From the NCBI GenBank assembly GCA_011037195.1, contig JAAEAF010014932.1:1-64000 (forward strand): DNA of 64,000 nucleotides, written 5' to 3'. Each line of letters begins with the position of its first letter. Positions within the stretch are counted from its first letter, which is position 1. The notes under the pieces were generated by a model. That model ran no database searches. It was not told the DNA's origin and was given only the letters and a program-made list of their open reading frames with translations. This document shows, in pieces, positions 31,131-41,159 of the stretch. Made by a program: the position numbers and the translations under genes. The DNA is from Triatoma infestans. Lineage: Eukaryota; Arthropoda; Insecta; Hemiptera; Reduviidae.

Positions 31131-32473
31131 TTGAATATGCGGCATTGTGGGCAACATTAATACATAATATTAATATACATTATTAGCATTGATAGAATTC
31201 CAAATTTGAAGAAAGTTAATTTATTCAAACATAAGATATATAGTTGAGTTTTTATTTACTGGGAAGCTCTTAGATGCTGTATAATCCTATAACAGCCATG
31301 AACCCATTAACTTGATTCCGTGCAATTTACGGAAAGCTCTTTCACTAATTTCCTTTTTTCACTTATTCCGAGTTAAGTGTACAATGCACCGAAGACTTGT
31401 TCTTCAGCACTGGTTCTCATATGGCAAGGAATATCATGTATTGACAATCATCATAAGATAGTTTTATTCATCGAGAAGTCTGATCAACAGTTGTAATTGT
31501 TTTTATCATAGATTTAGCTCAAGTCCCCCTCCACACATCCTTTCCGCAGTAGTTCTTGAAAATTATCTATGCTGTACTTCTTTCTGGGCCGTTTGACCTG
31601 GTTTATTAAATTACAGCTTGACAGGAGAGTCCCCTATCCCCCTATCGCTTCTTCTCACTCTATTCTTGATGTCGCTTCCGGGTTGAATTAAATTTCCCTG
31701 ACTTCCAATGTGGGGCTCATCACAGCTGGTAGCTCCACTTACTAATCTGCATGTCACTTGGTTTATTACACCACCCCTTAATTCTGTCTATATATATCCT
31801 TTTATATATTTTAATCTTCTATTATTCCACCACATCTTTATATTTGGGCCTGTGTGTTTGCTGTTTCGGAGAAATATATTGTATATTGTTAAGTTAAAAT
31901 TTGTGATATTTTATGATGCAGGGGGGAGACCATGTGAGGTTAGTATCACAATTCTAAACATACTGAAAAAAAAAACGGTTAATCCATATGAACAATATGG
32001 TAGTAGGTATTAAACTTCCAAGTCCAACCCTCAAGCCTCGAAATCTATAATATGATTTATAGTTATTTTAGAATATTGTATTCATTAGTTTCTTTTGAAA
32101 ATCACATTCTTTTTCTCGAAACGTAAGGATACATTGTTGAATAAATAATTGAAGGCTACCAGGTTTTTTTGTTCAGTAAACAATCTTAATAATAATCCAA
32201 AATAGCCTATACAATAACCAAGTTTTTTTTTATTTAATTGTAATACAGTACCAACACAAAATGTGTTTGGCCTGTAATGCTGTTGTCTGTAAGATAATGT
32301 ACTGACGTGTAGAATGTGTGCAAGGTAACCCATCCAATGATGGCCCTGTTGGAGTGATTTGTTTATGAAGTGAATAAATGAAATGTGAAGTGAAATGAAT
32401 GTATGGGTGTGAATGGAATTATGCTAGTTCATAATGTCGTTCAGTGAGGTCTGTCAGTCATTATGAAGTTTGT
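31131..32473. other. AT-rich stretch without recognisable gene
   Basis: Open frames at 31708-32013 (+) and 32085-32333 (-) lack recognisable domains and contain simple hydrophobic or lysine-rich sequence. 32330-32410 has short GAATG/GAAATG-like repeats. No gene supported. Confidence 0.45.
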
Positions 32474-33240
32474 CTACGGTGGATGTAACAAGTCTTGTGG
32501 CCATCTCCGTTTTAGTCTTCTTTCTGGAACTAGATTTGTTTGTAAATTGTTGATGAGAAGATTTGTATGACCATTCAGTTTGACATGATACTTAGTGTAC
32601 AGTCGATGTGCTGCTTGTTGTACTGTTTCGGTGTTTGTGTCTTTATGTATTGTTTCGTTTGTAACATTAAAGGAGATGAAAGTGTAGTCCGCTGTGTGCG
32701 AGATTGGAATGTCTGAATTTTTTTCAAATGTGTCTGTTTAGCCGCTCCCTAAACCTGAAGTCCGTATGTCCAAAATGGTTTCAGTAGAGTCTTGTAAATT
32801 AGGAGTTTGTTGTTTATGTTTAATGTGGATCTTGTCTTTAGTTATCTGTATAACTGTTTGAAACGTAAATTAAGTTCAAGTCTTTTAGTCTTTACATGTG
32901 TTGGCCAAGTTAGACGTTTGTCCTCATCCGCATAGGTCGCAGTAACAATATTCGGATGTTCAGGTATGTCGTATGTGTAAATATTGTATAGTAGTGGCCC
33001 CAGAACACTCCCCTGCGGGACTCCAGCCTCAATGGGATGAATGTCGGAGATAACTGTATTTACCCTAACACTGAAGAATCTGTCCTCAAGATAAGATTTT
33101 AGCAAAAGGTAATAAGTGAAAGGTAAAATTCTCTTTAGTTTGACGAGCAATCCTGGGTGCCATTTATTGAAGGCTTGTGAAACATATAGGAAAATGCCTG
33201 TATATATCTGTTTCGATTCGAGAGCGTTAGCCAAGTAGTG
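32474..33240 (-). pseudogene. Jockey-type LINE, reverse transcriptase C-terminal half
   Basis: Minus strand from 33234: a palm motif A region (YVSQAFNKWHPGLLVKLKRI), then GVPQGSVLGPLLYNIYT, then ATYADEDKRL where the catalytic YADD has become YADE. After an in-frame stop at about 32842 the thumb continues: NNKLLIYKTLLKPFWTYGLQ, then SHTADYTFISFNVTNETIHK, and ends LKRRWPQDLLHPP with a stop at 32474-32476. This is the usual Jockey C-terminus. It is 5'-truncated and inactive (motif A D to N, active-site D to E, stop codon). Confidence 0.85.
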
Positions 33241-33394
33241 AGGATTTATAAATTAATTGACTGCCATAATACAGAATTGTATTTTTTTTTTTGTCGACAG
33301 TTATTTTTCCATTTTTAAATAATTTTTTTTTTTTTTTTTAATATTTTTTATTTAAATTAAATTGAATGGGTGAAATGTTTCTGCTAGCCTAACC
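33241..33394. other. Short AT-rich spacer
   Basis: T-rich and A-rich runs only. Confidence 0.5.
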
Positions 33395-33664
33395 TGGGTA
33401 TAAATACCGAACAGGCACCATGGTAGAATTATAATGTATACAGTGATAGGATCCAGTAACATAGGTGGTAGCTAGTGGCGGCGGTGGCCGCTAATAAAGA
33501 GGGGTGGTTTACAGTGGAGGTATATGGTAGATTTTGCCGCCAACTATGGGCCGCGCGCGCTTTAACTTCAGCCAATTAGTGGTGTGTATGTGTGTGTGTG
33601 TATAAGTATGAGTGTGTATCAGTGGACAGAGGCTTGAAATGTGGAGACGGTGTGCGTTTATATC

Positions 33665-33696
<32 letters not shown>

Positions 33697-34100
33697 GGGG
33701 TGGCAAAAGCAACTAGAGAAGCTAGATAGTGCACAGGAGAGAGAGGCCAGCCGAGGGCGCCAGGATGACTTGGCGCCGTTACACCCAGACTCCAAACTCA
33801 TTCCTCCTCCTGTCGCACATTAATGGTACATTTTTCTTCATCCCTTACTCCCCCCGAACTCTGCCAATCTACCGCCTCCTTACGCGCGCTCTCCTCTCTC
33901 TCACTCTTTCTGCCTCCGCCCCGCGCCTTCCTATTCCAAACGGCCCGTGACATTTTCACAAAAATTTTTCCACTCACACCCCGCCATCTTTTTATTCGCT
34001 TAACAGAGTTGAATCAGTTTTCTCTTATCTCTTCACAATACGACGACACTCCTTTTACTATTTTCATCTTAACTCTGTGGAGCCCGCTCTTCAGTTGTTG
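33395..34100. promoter_or_regulatory. GC-richer, low-repeat stretch with TATA box; possible host promoter
   Basis: TATAAATA at 33399-33406 is followed by GC-rich DNA (GGCGGCGGTGGCCGC at 33477-33491, GGGCCGCGCGCGC at about 33549-33561, GAGGGCGCC near 33753), two TG microsatellites (33583-33602, 33664-33690) and a C/T-rich stretch. No X, SINE or LINE sequence is recognisable, which is rare in this window. Short open frames at 33641-34101 have no domain. It could be the 5' end of a host transcript on the plus strand or an LTR of an unseen family. Confidence 0.25.
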
Positions 34101-35057
34101 AACTGTACTTTTATTTTTACAATTAGTTACGAGTATTTTTTTTTTCTTAATCCAAGTTATGTTTCCTTTTTTAGTTTTTTTTTTTTTCTGCTTGTACAAT
34201 ATGCAACACTTATTCTGCATTTTTGAAAGGAAATTATAATCATAATAATAAAAAAAAGGGCCAAACCTTTCCTTACAACCGAAGATATCTCTTGAAACAT
34301 TTTTTCTTTTTAACTTCAATGAAGCAAACAGAACATCCGTTCTTTTTTACATTGCTACTTAGTAATGTTTATTTCTTTGTTCATTTTTATTAATATTATA
34401 GTTTTCTGAAATTACTTTTTATCTCTCAACTGTAATCCAATAAAATTAATATATTTTTATCCCTTTATTGCATTTAGTTTAGATTGTGCTAATTTATTTG
34501 CAATTTGAAATTAAAAAAAAAGACAAAATCTTATATATACAACACTCCATACGACTTTCTATTGAAGCAATCTACATTAGTTATAGCTGACAAATCTCTT
34601 TCAAAGTTGGTAACTTTTACTAGATTTACTTACTTAGAAAAATATATTAAACAAAAATGATTATTCTATAATAGGTTTAGTATACTATTTATAAGTATCT
34701 TTATTGAGAAAATGGCTCACATTCGGTAAAGTCTCACATTCGATGATTCAGTTTTCTTCTGACCCAAGAATTTTGGCAATTCTTTTAATTTTTATAAAAT
34801 ATAGTATCGTATAAGTGTTGTATGAAAATGGCATGTTATTTGGAGAGCCTGTAATCACACACTTCCCCCCTCCCCCCAAAAAAAACCCTCTTTAAAACAA
34901 ATATTTTTCCGAATATATGTTTGTTAGTCCCTCTCACTCTCTTTCTGTTAGTTGTAGCTCCTTTTTATATGTTATTCTTATAAAAAAAAATTTAAAGAAA
35001 ATCGTTGGATCTAATTTCAAGAAAATTGAAAAAAATTAGAAAATCCATTTTTGTATT
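34101..35057. other. AT-rich stretch, X-like remnants
   Basis: No gene. 34540-35040 contains X-like phrases ('acactccatacgactttct', 'aaagaaaatcgttggatct') with strong divergence and a C-run near 34862-34877. Confidence 0.4.
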
Positions 35058-35202
35058 TTAAGGCGCGTCAACATTTGTGTGTCATTTGCGCCCAGAGCCT
35101 TCTCATTGTACTGCCTGCCACCGGACAGTGTTCTCTCACTACAGACAATTCTGGTCATTTCCGGAGCAGTAGAGGCTCCTCGGAAATGAAAATCTAAGGG
35201 CT
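35058..35202 (-). mobile_element. tRNA-derived SINE, head missing
   Basis: TTAAGGCGCGTCAACATTTG, GCGCCCAGAGCCTTCTC, GGACAGTGTTCTCTC and GAGGCTCCTCGGAAATG, then breaks at the point where the tRNA head should begin. Confidence 0.75.
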
Positions 35203-35217
35203 GTAATGTTATGTATT

Positions 35218-36010
35218 GGGGGGGTATATACAAAAAATAACTGTAATAATTGATAAATTATTAACTAAGATTATTTGAATCACTAATTCTTAATAGAAAG
35301 TGATTTCCTTTCCAAAGGGGCCTCGTAGTGTCTGCGTTCACACTGAATTTAGGTGAGAAGGTATAATAAGCAAATACTCATACAAAAAATAAGTATATAT
35401 CAATATAATTTAAGATAAGATAAGATAATTTAAGATTATTAATATAATTTAAGATCAAAAATAATAGATGGATATCTGTATAATGTGTTTGATATTAAAA
35501 GTAAAACTTGATTAATGTAAATTATGTCACATATAAATTTACATTGGTTGAAGGTTGGGTTTCGCACTATAACATAATTTCGGAGAGCACTGCTTTTTCT
35601 CATATACAGATCGTCCCGCTACAAATTTGATTTAATATATATTGTAATATTATATATAATTGGGGGTATAAAAAAGAAATTTGGAGTCGTAAATAATTAT
35701 AATTTTTATTTTAACTCTTCTCTAAAGGGATCTCGTGAGGTCTGTGTTCACCTGAACTAGGAGAGGATGTGAAATAAATCATACATAGCTCATTATTATC
35801 ATGTATATATTTAATAATAACAAAATAAGTTAATAAGTTAGTATCAAATCTTGTCTTAAGATAAAACCAAAATTAGAGGGATTAATTCATAATAAGACTT
35901 ACATATAAAAATTTGTTGAAGGTTGGGTTTGCACCATGTCACTATTATACATTTTCGGATTGCACTGCTTTGTCCTATACACAGATTTCTCATCACTACC
36001 AATTTGATCC
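35218..36010 (+). repeat. Two tandem, diverged ~400-bp LTR-like units
   Basis: Unit 1 (35218-35650) and unit 2 (35660-36010) share in order: GGGGGTATA start; 'ggcctcgtagtgtctgcgtt' / 'ggatctcgtgaggtctgtgt'; 'ggttgaaggttgggttt'; 'gcactgctttt' / 'gcactgctttg'; 'atatacagat' / 'atacacagat'; 'ctacaaatttga' / 'ctaccaatttga'. They could be LTRs of a collapsed element or a tandem duplication. Confidence 0.5.
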
Positions 36011-36044
36011 CCCACTATTTCTGGCCCTAGATTTATATAATCCC

Positions 36045-36480
36045 TACCTCCACTGAAGAGTGAAAGGATGGGAAATTCCTTTTATTGTAACTGAAGGTAT
36101 TCTACCTTCATAACTGTTCCCGACTGTTTTCACCCAACCTTCAAAAACCCCAAATTTCACCTTACACAAAAATGTAATTTTTGTTAATTTATATTTAACA
36201 TAAATATCATAATAATATTTATCATTTCTCCTAGAGTTACACATATTACAATATATACTTCGTCCCTCCATCGAACAGTGGAAGGAAGGGAAATTCCTTT
36301 TATTGTAAGTAAACGTATTCTGCTTTCATAACTGTTCGATTATTGTTTTCACCCAACCTTCGAAAAAACCCAGGCTTGAGAGTGCTCTAAATACCAATCA
36401 ATATTAAATCTATTTTACTTAATTATAAAATCATGATTTAGATATATTTTACTAATTTCTCTCAAAGATCTACAAATTAC
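36045..36480 (+). repeat. Two tandem ~218-bp repeats
   Basis: Units begin 'ctccactgaagagtgaaagg' (36049) and 'ctccatcgaacagtggaagg' (36263); both contain GGGAAATTCCTTTTATTGTA, 'tcataactgttc', 'ttttcacccaacctt' and a TTTCTCCTAGAG/TTTCTCTCAAAG block near the end. Confidence 0.65.
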
Positions 36481-36520
36481 AGGGCAGCATACCTGGACTC
36501 GAACTAGGGATCCCTCTATC

Positions 36521-36750
36521 AGAGACATTTTCCGTGATAGCCTGTTTCTTTTTTTGTGGTCATCGACCACAGCTTTTATTCAGTAAAACTGAATTTGCTC
36601 TGTGCAAGTCTGTGTTATCATACTCCGTGATAAATGCATCCTGCTAATGGACGAACGCCAGAAACTGGTCGATGACCACAAAAAGAAGCAGGCTATCAAG
36701 GAAAAATGCCTCTGATGCTTTCCAGCTCTGCGGAACCAACCACAACAACC
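36521..36750. mobile_element. Foldback element with hammerhead-like arm
   Basis: Same family as 8985-9262, with most of the left arm deleted. Right-arm block 36635-36676: CATC, CTGCTAA (core changed), T, GGAC-GAAC-GCCA, GAAA, CTG, GTC, GATG. Ends CAGCTCTGCGGAACCAACCA. A 40-bp SINE head fragment (36481-36520) abuts the left end. Confidence 0.65.
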
Positions 36751-37021
36751 TATCACCTTTATATGAAACATTTTTCCCATAGATAAAGTGATTATTTGTG
36801 GTGCTGTTCTGGCGGGTGGGGGTGTTCTGCCACCTATATATAAAAAAAATAATATATTAAATACCCAGACGACTTTCTCTTACAGCGATTTACCCAGTTT
36901 TGAATGACAGATTTTCTTCAATATTTATAACACTTACTAGTTGTTTGTCTTCAATGTTATATGAATGGGAAGAATCTAAACTTAAATAAAAACCATTTAT
37001 TTGAGTATAATGAAATGTAAT
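36751..37021. other. Element X-related fragments
   Basis: 36751-36860 matches the start of segment A at 50510-50670 ('tatcaccttta', 'gattatttgtggtg'). 36870-36900 is a partial X end (GACGACTTTCTCTTAC). The 36890-37132 open frame is incidental. Confidence 0.45.
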
Positions 37022-37555
37022 TGGTGTGATGTGATGTAGTGTAGTGGTAGCTTGTGGCGTGAGCGGTTTTGTAAAGGGCTTGTGTTTGTAAGTTTTAAGA
37101 GAGAGAAGTAATAAGAATAATTGAGAAAACATTGGTAGATTATATTAAATATAAAGATATTTAAATGCTATTCAATAACACTATGCAATATGTTTATTAA
37201 TTTATTGAAATTAGTTGGAATAAACTCATAATGTTTTAATTTAAACTGCCACTGATTCTAAGAGAGCGAAAAACAAGTGTTCTGCTTGAATGTCTGTTTT
37301 AAACTGGGTTGAAGGAATGTCTTCTCTTCATAGTTCAAATTCTTTCAAATAATGCTTGTATATCTAGCGGGAGTTTTATTGTTTTACCCTAACTGTTTCT
37401 TGCCCTTTGTCTCTTGGTTTGCATTGACCTAGATTGTAGTACCTGGCTCTATCCCCATCACTAAAATACACTATTTGAACTAGCTAATTTTCATAAATTA
37501 TTTTACTAAACTATTTTCCAAAACTATTATTTTTCCATTTCGTTCTTCCACTATA
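37022..37555 (-). mobile_element. LTR, CCACTATA variant
   Basis: Plus view from TGTGATGTGATGTAGTG (37022) to TTCTTCCACTATA (37555). It shares 'gagcggttttgtaaagggct', 'gagagaagtaataagaataa', 'gtctcttggtttgcattgac' and 'aaactattatttttcca' with 38688-39202 and 12555-13079. Confidence 0.65.
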
Positions 37556-37559
37556 ATAG

Positions 37560-38012
37560 TATAACGTCTAAACCTCCTTAAATGAAATTCTCGGAAGGAA
37601 GTATCAAACAAAATTGATAAGGTTCTCAGTATGTATAGTTAGTATGATAAAATGTAATGAAATCTATCTACGTTTTAATGGACAAACTAGCCAACCACAC
37701 TAGCCAAAAAAAAAAAAAACTGTTTAGTAAAAACTCACTTCCGGTCAATCGTTTTTTTTTTTTCAAACTCGGAAAATTTTGGGAACATATTTAATTTTAA
37801 TTAATATTATCTAGATGAAGGATCTGTATAATAAACTAAAGTAGTACTTTAGAGGGAATAATCCCTCACCCAAAAATCCCCTTGAATGAATTTTTTCTGG
37901 TGAAATGTTTCAAATAAAATTTGTAGCTCTTAATATATGATGTCCTAGTTGATATACCAAGTTGGAATTATTTTTGAGAAACGGCACAGTAATGTGGTAT
38001 TTCCGGTTGAAA
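37560..38012 (-). mobile_element. Element X, partial inverted copy
   Basis: Module phrases in inverted order: ACTCACTTCCGGTCAATCG (about 37735), 'attaatattatctagatg', 'ttttctggtgaaatgtttca', 'gtggtatttccggttgaa'. A foldback arm replaces its end. Confidence 0.65.
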
Positions 38013-38014
38013 TA

Positions 38015-38180
38015 CAGTTGATACATTCTGAGCAAGTCTATGTTATTATACTGTTTGGCAAAAAACACATTCTGATGATGGACGAACGCCCGAAAGTGGT
38101 CGATGACCACAAAAAGAAGTAGGCTTGCACGGAAAATGTCTGTGTGATGCTCTCCAGTTCTGCGGAACCAACTACAACAC
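38015..38180 (+). mobile_element. Single arm of foldback element with hammerhead-like motif
   Basis: Right arm only: CATT, CTGATGA, T, GGAC-GAAC-GCCC, GAAA, GTG, GTC, GATG (38068-38106), then GCACGGAAAATG and TTCTGCGGAACCAACTACAA. Stem I keeps four pairs with one G-T wobble; both core boxes are intact. Confidence 0.65.
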
Positions 38181-38277
38181 CCTTCCCTCTATGTTATTAT
38201 TAATTACTATCATCATTTCCTTTCTACACTATTTGGGTTTCCCAAAATGTGCAACGCACTATGGCAAAATCTCAAGA

Positions 38278-38440
38278 GATCAGTGTACTGCCGGCCTCCG
38301 TGGAGTATTCTCTCGTTGCAGACAACACTGTCCAACACCGGACAGTGAACTATCGAGTCTCCTGGGAAGAGAATATCTAACGCTAACACTGTTGGACTTT
38401 TACCCCAGAACTTCCGTGTTGCTAATCCAATGTAACGGAT
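38278..38440 (-). mobile_element. tRNA-derived SINE, decayed head
   Basis: GTGTACTGCCGGCCTCCG, CTCTCGTTGCAGACAACACTG, ACACCGGACAGTGAACT and CTCCTGGGAAGAGAATATC are the inverted body; the head remnant is CTGTTGGACTTTTACCCCAG. The B box is lost. Confidence 0.7.
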
Positions 38441-38687
38441 ACCTTTCCTCCAAATTCGTATTTTCAATAGCTCTGGTACAAATTACCAAAAAAATAATAA
38501 TAATAATAATAATTCAATGTAGTTTCACCTTTCCATTTAAGAGATTTAGACGAAATCTTTTCCGCTGGCAATGGGTAATGCCTAAACGGAATAATTTCAG
38601 AATTTTGCTTGCGGTAATTTGAGATATTTTGTCAAACATAAACATATAGTCCCATTCGATAACTCAAAAGGTATATGTAATGTATGG

Positions 38688-40482
38688 TGTGATGTGTATT
38701 TGTAGTAGTGGCTTGAGCGGTTTTGTAAAAGGGCTTGTAATTATGTTTGAGATAGAAGTAATAAGAATAATTAAGAAATCACCACTGTTAACAATAAATA
38801 TATTCTGTTAAAATAATAATAAGTTATTTGATATTATAAACTTAATATATTGTGAAACTGGCACTAATACTAGGAGAGCGATTCCTGAAGTGTTCTGTTC
38901 TGGCTTTGGAAGCAGAATACCGACTTAGTTGTTTGAAGGCCGAGTGCAGACTATATTCTTTGAAATTCTCTCTCTAGCGGGGGAATTTTCTTTTACAAAA
39001 GAATTTACCGAACGGGATTTTTGTGCCTTTGTTTTCCCAATAGCAATGACCTAGATTTAATATACCTGACTCTAAAATACACTCTTTTTGAAGGTAAATT
39101 CACAGCACTAAGATAATTATAAAATATTAACAAAATACAATTTTGGATACTATAAAATATTCTAAACTCTAAACTATTATTTTTCTATCGTCTTCCACTA
39201 CATTATCCCCCCTCCTGGAGAAATTTTTCGGACGAAAAATTTGGGAGATAATCTGGAGTTGTAGAGGCTTGGAAGTTATCGAGAGGCGTGTGTGTAACCT
39301 CTGCAAGGTGGCCGTGTGTTGTAGGCTGCAGTCATCTTCTTCTGATGCAAACGCTGCTTGAATGATTGAGCGTTGCTGTGGTGTTTGAATGTCTTCTACT
39401 CGAGCAAAAGCTGCGTGAGTGGGTGAGCGTGGGTGTGGTGGTAGGCTGACAGGCGAACACTGCTTGGCGAGTGAGAGTGTTGCTGATGAAGATGTAACTG
39501 GCAAGGGTAGACTAGGCGATCAATGTAGGCTTCTGAGTGATGGTACTGTAGGTGTGCATGTACTTTCTTAAATTAACTGTTTGAAAGCAGAAGTCACACT
39601 CTCCTTGTTTGAAGGTAGAGTACAGAATTGTATTCTTTGAAAGCTGAAGGCAGACTATATTCTTTGGAATTCTCTCTCTAGCGGGGGAATTTTCTTTTAC
39701 AAAAGAATTTACCGAACGGGATTTTTGTGCCGTTGTTTTCCCAATAGCAATGACCTAGATTTAATATACCTGACTCTAAAATACACTCTTTTTGAAGGTA
39801 AATTCACAGCACTATTATAAAATATTAACAAAATACAATTTTGGATACTATAAAATATCCTAAACTCTAAACTATTATTTTTCTATTTCATTCAATGTAT
39901 ATGTGTTATGTGTATTTGTAGTAGCACGAGCGGTTTTGTAAAAGGGCTTGTAAGTATGTTTGAGACAGAAGTATTAGTAATAATCAAGAAATCACCACTG
40001 TTTTATAAATAAATATATTATTCTCTAAGCAAATTTAAGTACTTTACAATATCACAATTATATCTAGAATAAAGGCAAATATCTATCATTGGCACTGAGC
40101 GATTCCTAAAGTGTTCTGGCTTTGGAAGCAGAATGCTGACTTACTTGTTTGAAAGCAGAAGTCAGACTCTCCTTGTTTGAAGGTAGAGTACAGACTTGTA
40201 TTCTTTGAAAGCTGAAGGCAGACTATTTTTATTTGGAATTCTCTCTCTAGCGGGGGAATTTTCTTTTACAAAAGAATTTACCGAACGGGATTTTTGTACC
40301 TTTGTTTTCCCAATAGCAATGACCTAGATTTAATATACCTGACTCTAAAATATACTCTTTTTGAAGGTATATTCATTCACAGCACTAAGATAATTATAAA
40401 ATATTAACAAAATACAATTTTGGATACTATAAAATATTCTAAACTCTAAACTATTATTTTTCTATTTCGTTCTTCCACTACA
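38688..40482 (-). mobile_element. Collapsed Ty3/gypsy-type LTR retrotransposon
   Basis: Plus view: LTR 38688-39202 (TGTGATG...CCACTACA), internal remnant 39203-39590, a partial LTR 39590-39895, and a second LTR 39896-40482 (TGTATATG...CCACTACA). Adjacent to the first LTR is CCCCCCTCCTGG, the complement of a purine tract (CCAGGAGGGGGG), so the element reads on the minus strand with its 3' LTR at 38688-39202. Nearly all coding sequence is lost. The two LTRs and the partial unit share ~300-bp blocks with few differences, so it is fairly young. Confidence 0.7.
39169..39504 (-). pseudogene. C-terminal end of LTR-retrotransposon ORF running into the LTR
   Basis: A 111-codon frame on the minus strand ends ...QIFRPKNFSRRGDNVVEDD, crossing the purine tract and stopping inside the LTR, as is common at the end of gypsy-type pol. 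No protease, RT, RNase H or integrase motif is left. The N-terminal part is Ser/Pro/Gln-rich and unassigned. Confidence 0.5.
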
Positions 40483-40684
40483 TATACTCGTATATTTCGA
40501 TCACAATAATGGATACCATCACAATTATTTCAAGGCTATAGTAGTAAAATAAATTTACTTTAAATAAGTTTTGAAATTTTGTGCTTTTTAAGTGCTAACT
40601 TTAAATGGAAGTTTTACGAGCATGTCAAATTTTCAAAACTTGAGTTTTCACTGGGAAATGCAGTGGTTTTATGAGAATACGTGA

Positions 40685-40770
40685 AAATCTGGTGTGAAAA
40701 ACTCATACAATTTTCTCTTACTGCTGTTCAAATTTTACTTCAAATTTTACTCAATTTTTTACTCAATTTT
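40685..40770 (-). mobile_element. Element X terminal fragment
   Basis: AATCTGGTGTGAAAAACTCA followed by 'acaattttctcttactgctg' is the inverted X terminus; the rest is missing. Confidence 0.6.
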
Positions 40771-40855
40771 TACCTCTCGCACATACATTCAACAAGTGTA
40801 ATGTGCAACAGAAACATGAAGTTGGTAATATAAACTCTCTACAGGAACTTTATAA

Positions 40856-40902
40856 CTTTCCTCTAACGATGGATGAAAATCCGAAACCGGTCAGGAATAT
40901 TA
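40856..40902 (+). ncRNA. Hammerhead-ribozyme-like motif with different stems
   Basis: TTTCCT, CTAACGA, T, stem II GGAT-GAAA-ATCC, GAAA, CCG, GTC, AGGAA. Stem I (TTCCT with AGGAA, 5 bp) and stem II (4 bp closed by a GNRA-type GAAA loop) differ in sequence from the foldback-element copies (CATC/GATG and GGGC/GCCC) but pair equally well. The core CTAACGA departs from CTGANGA at two positions, so this copy is probably inactive. The parent element is not identified. Confidence 0.45.
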
Positions 40903-41159
40903 GAAATATACATGCCACGATGGATAAAATACCAGATAAATATACGATTGAGTAGGTAGACACAAGTACCTGGGAAGAACAAGTGGGTAGTAAAAGTGAT
41001 TACATTGGAATCCAGAAAAGAGCGCTAATAATATTGAACCAACTATATATTACATTTGAAATTGAATGTCACAAAATTCTGCAAAATACTATTTAAAATA
41101 ATGTTTGTTTTTTTTTGTTTTTTTTTGGGGGGGCAAAAAAATGTTTGGCAAATAAAAGT

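Noticed and set aside
33509..33823. Coding exons around 33.5-33.8 kb
   Set aside because: The frames translate CA/TG microsatellites; only a weak promoter-like context is retained.
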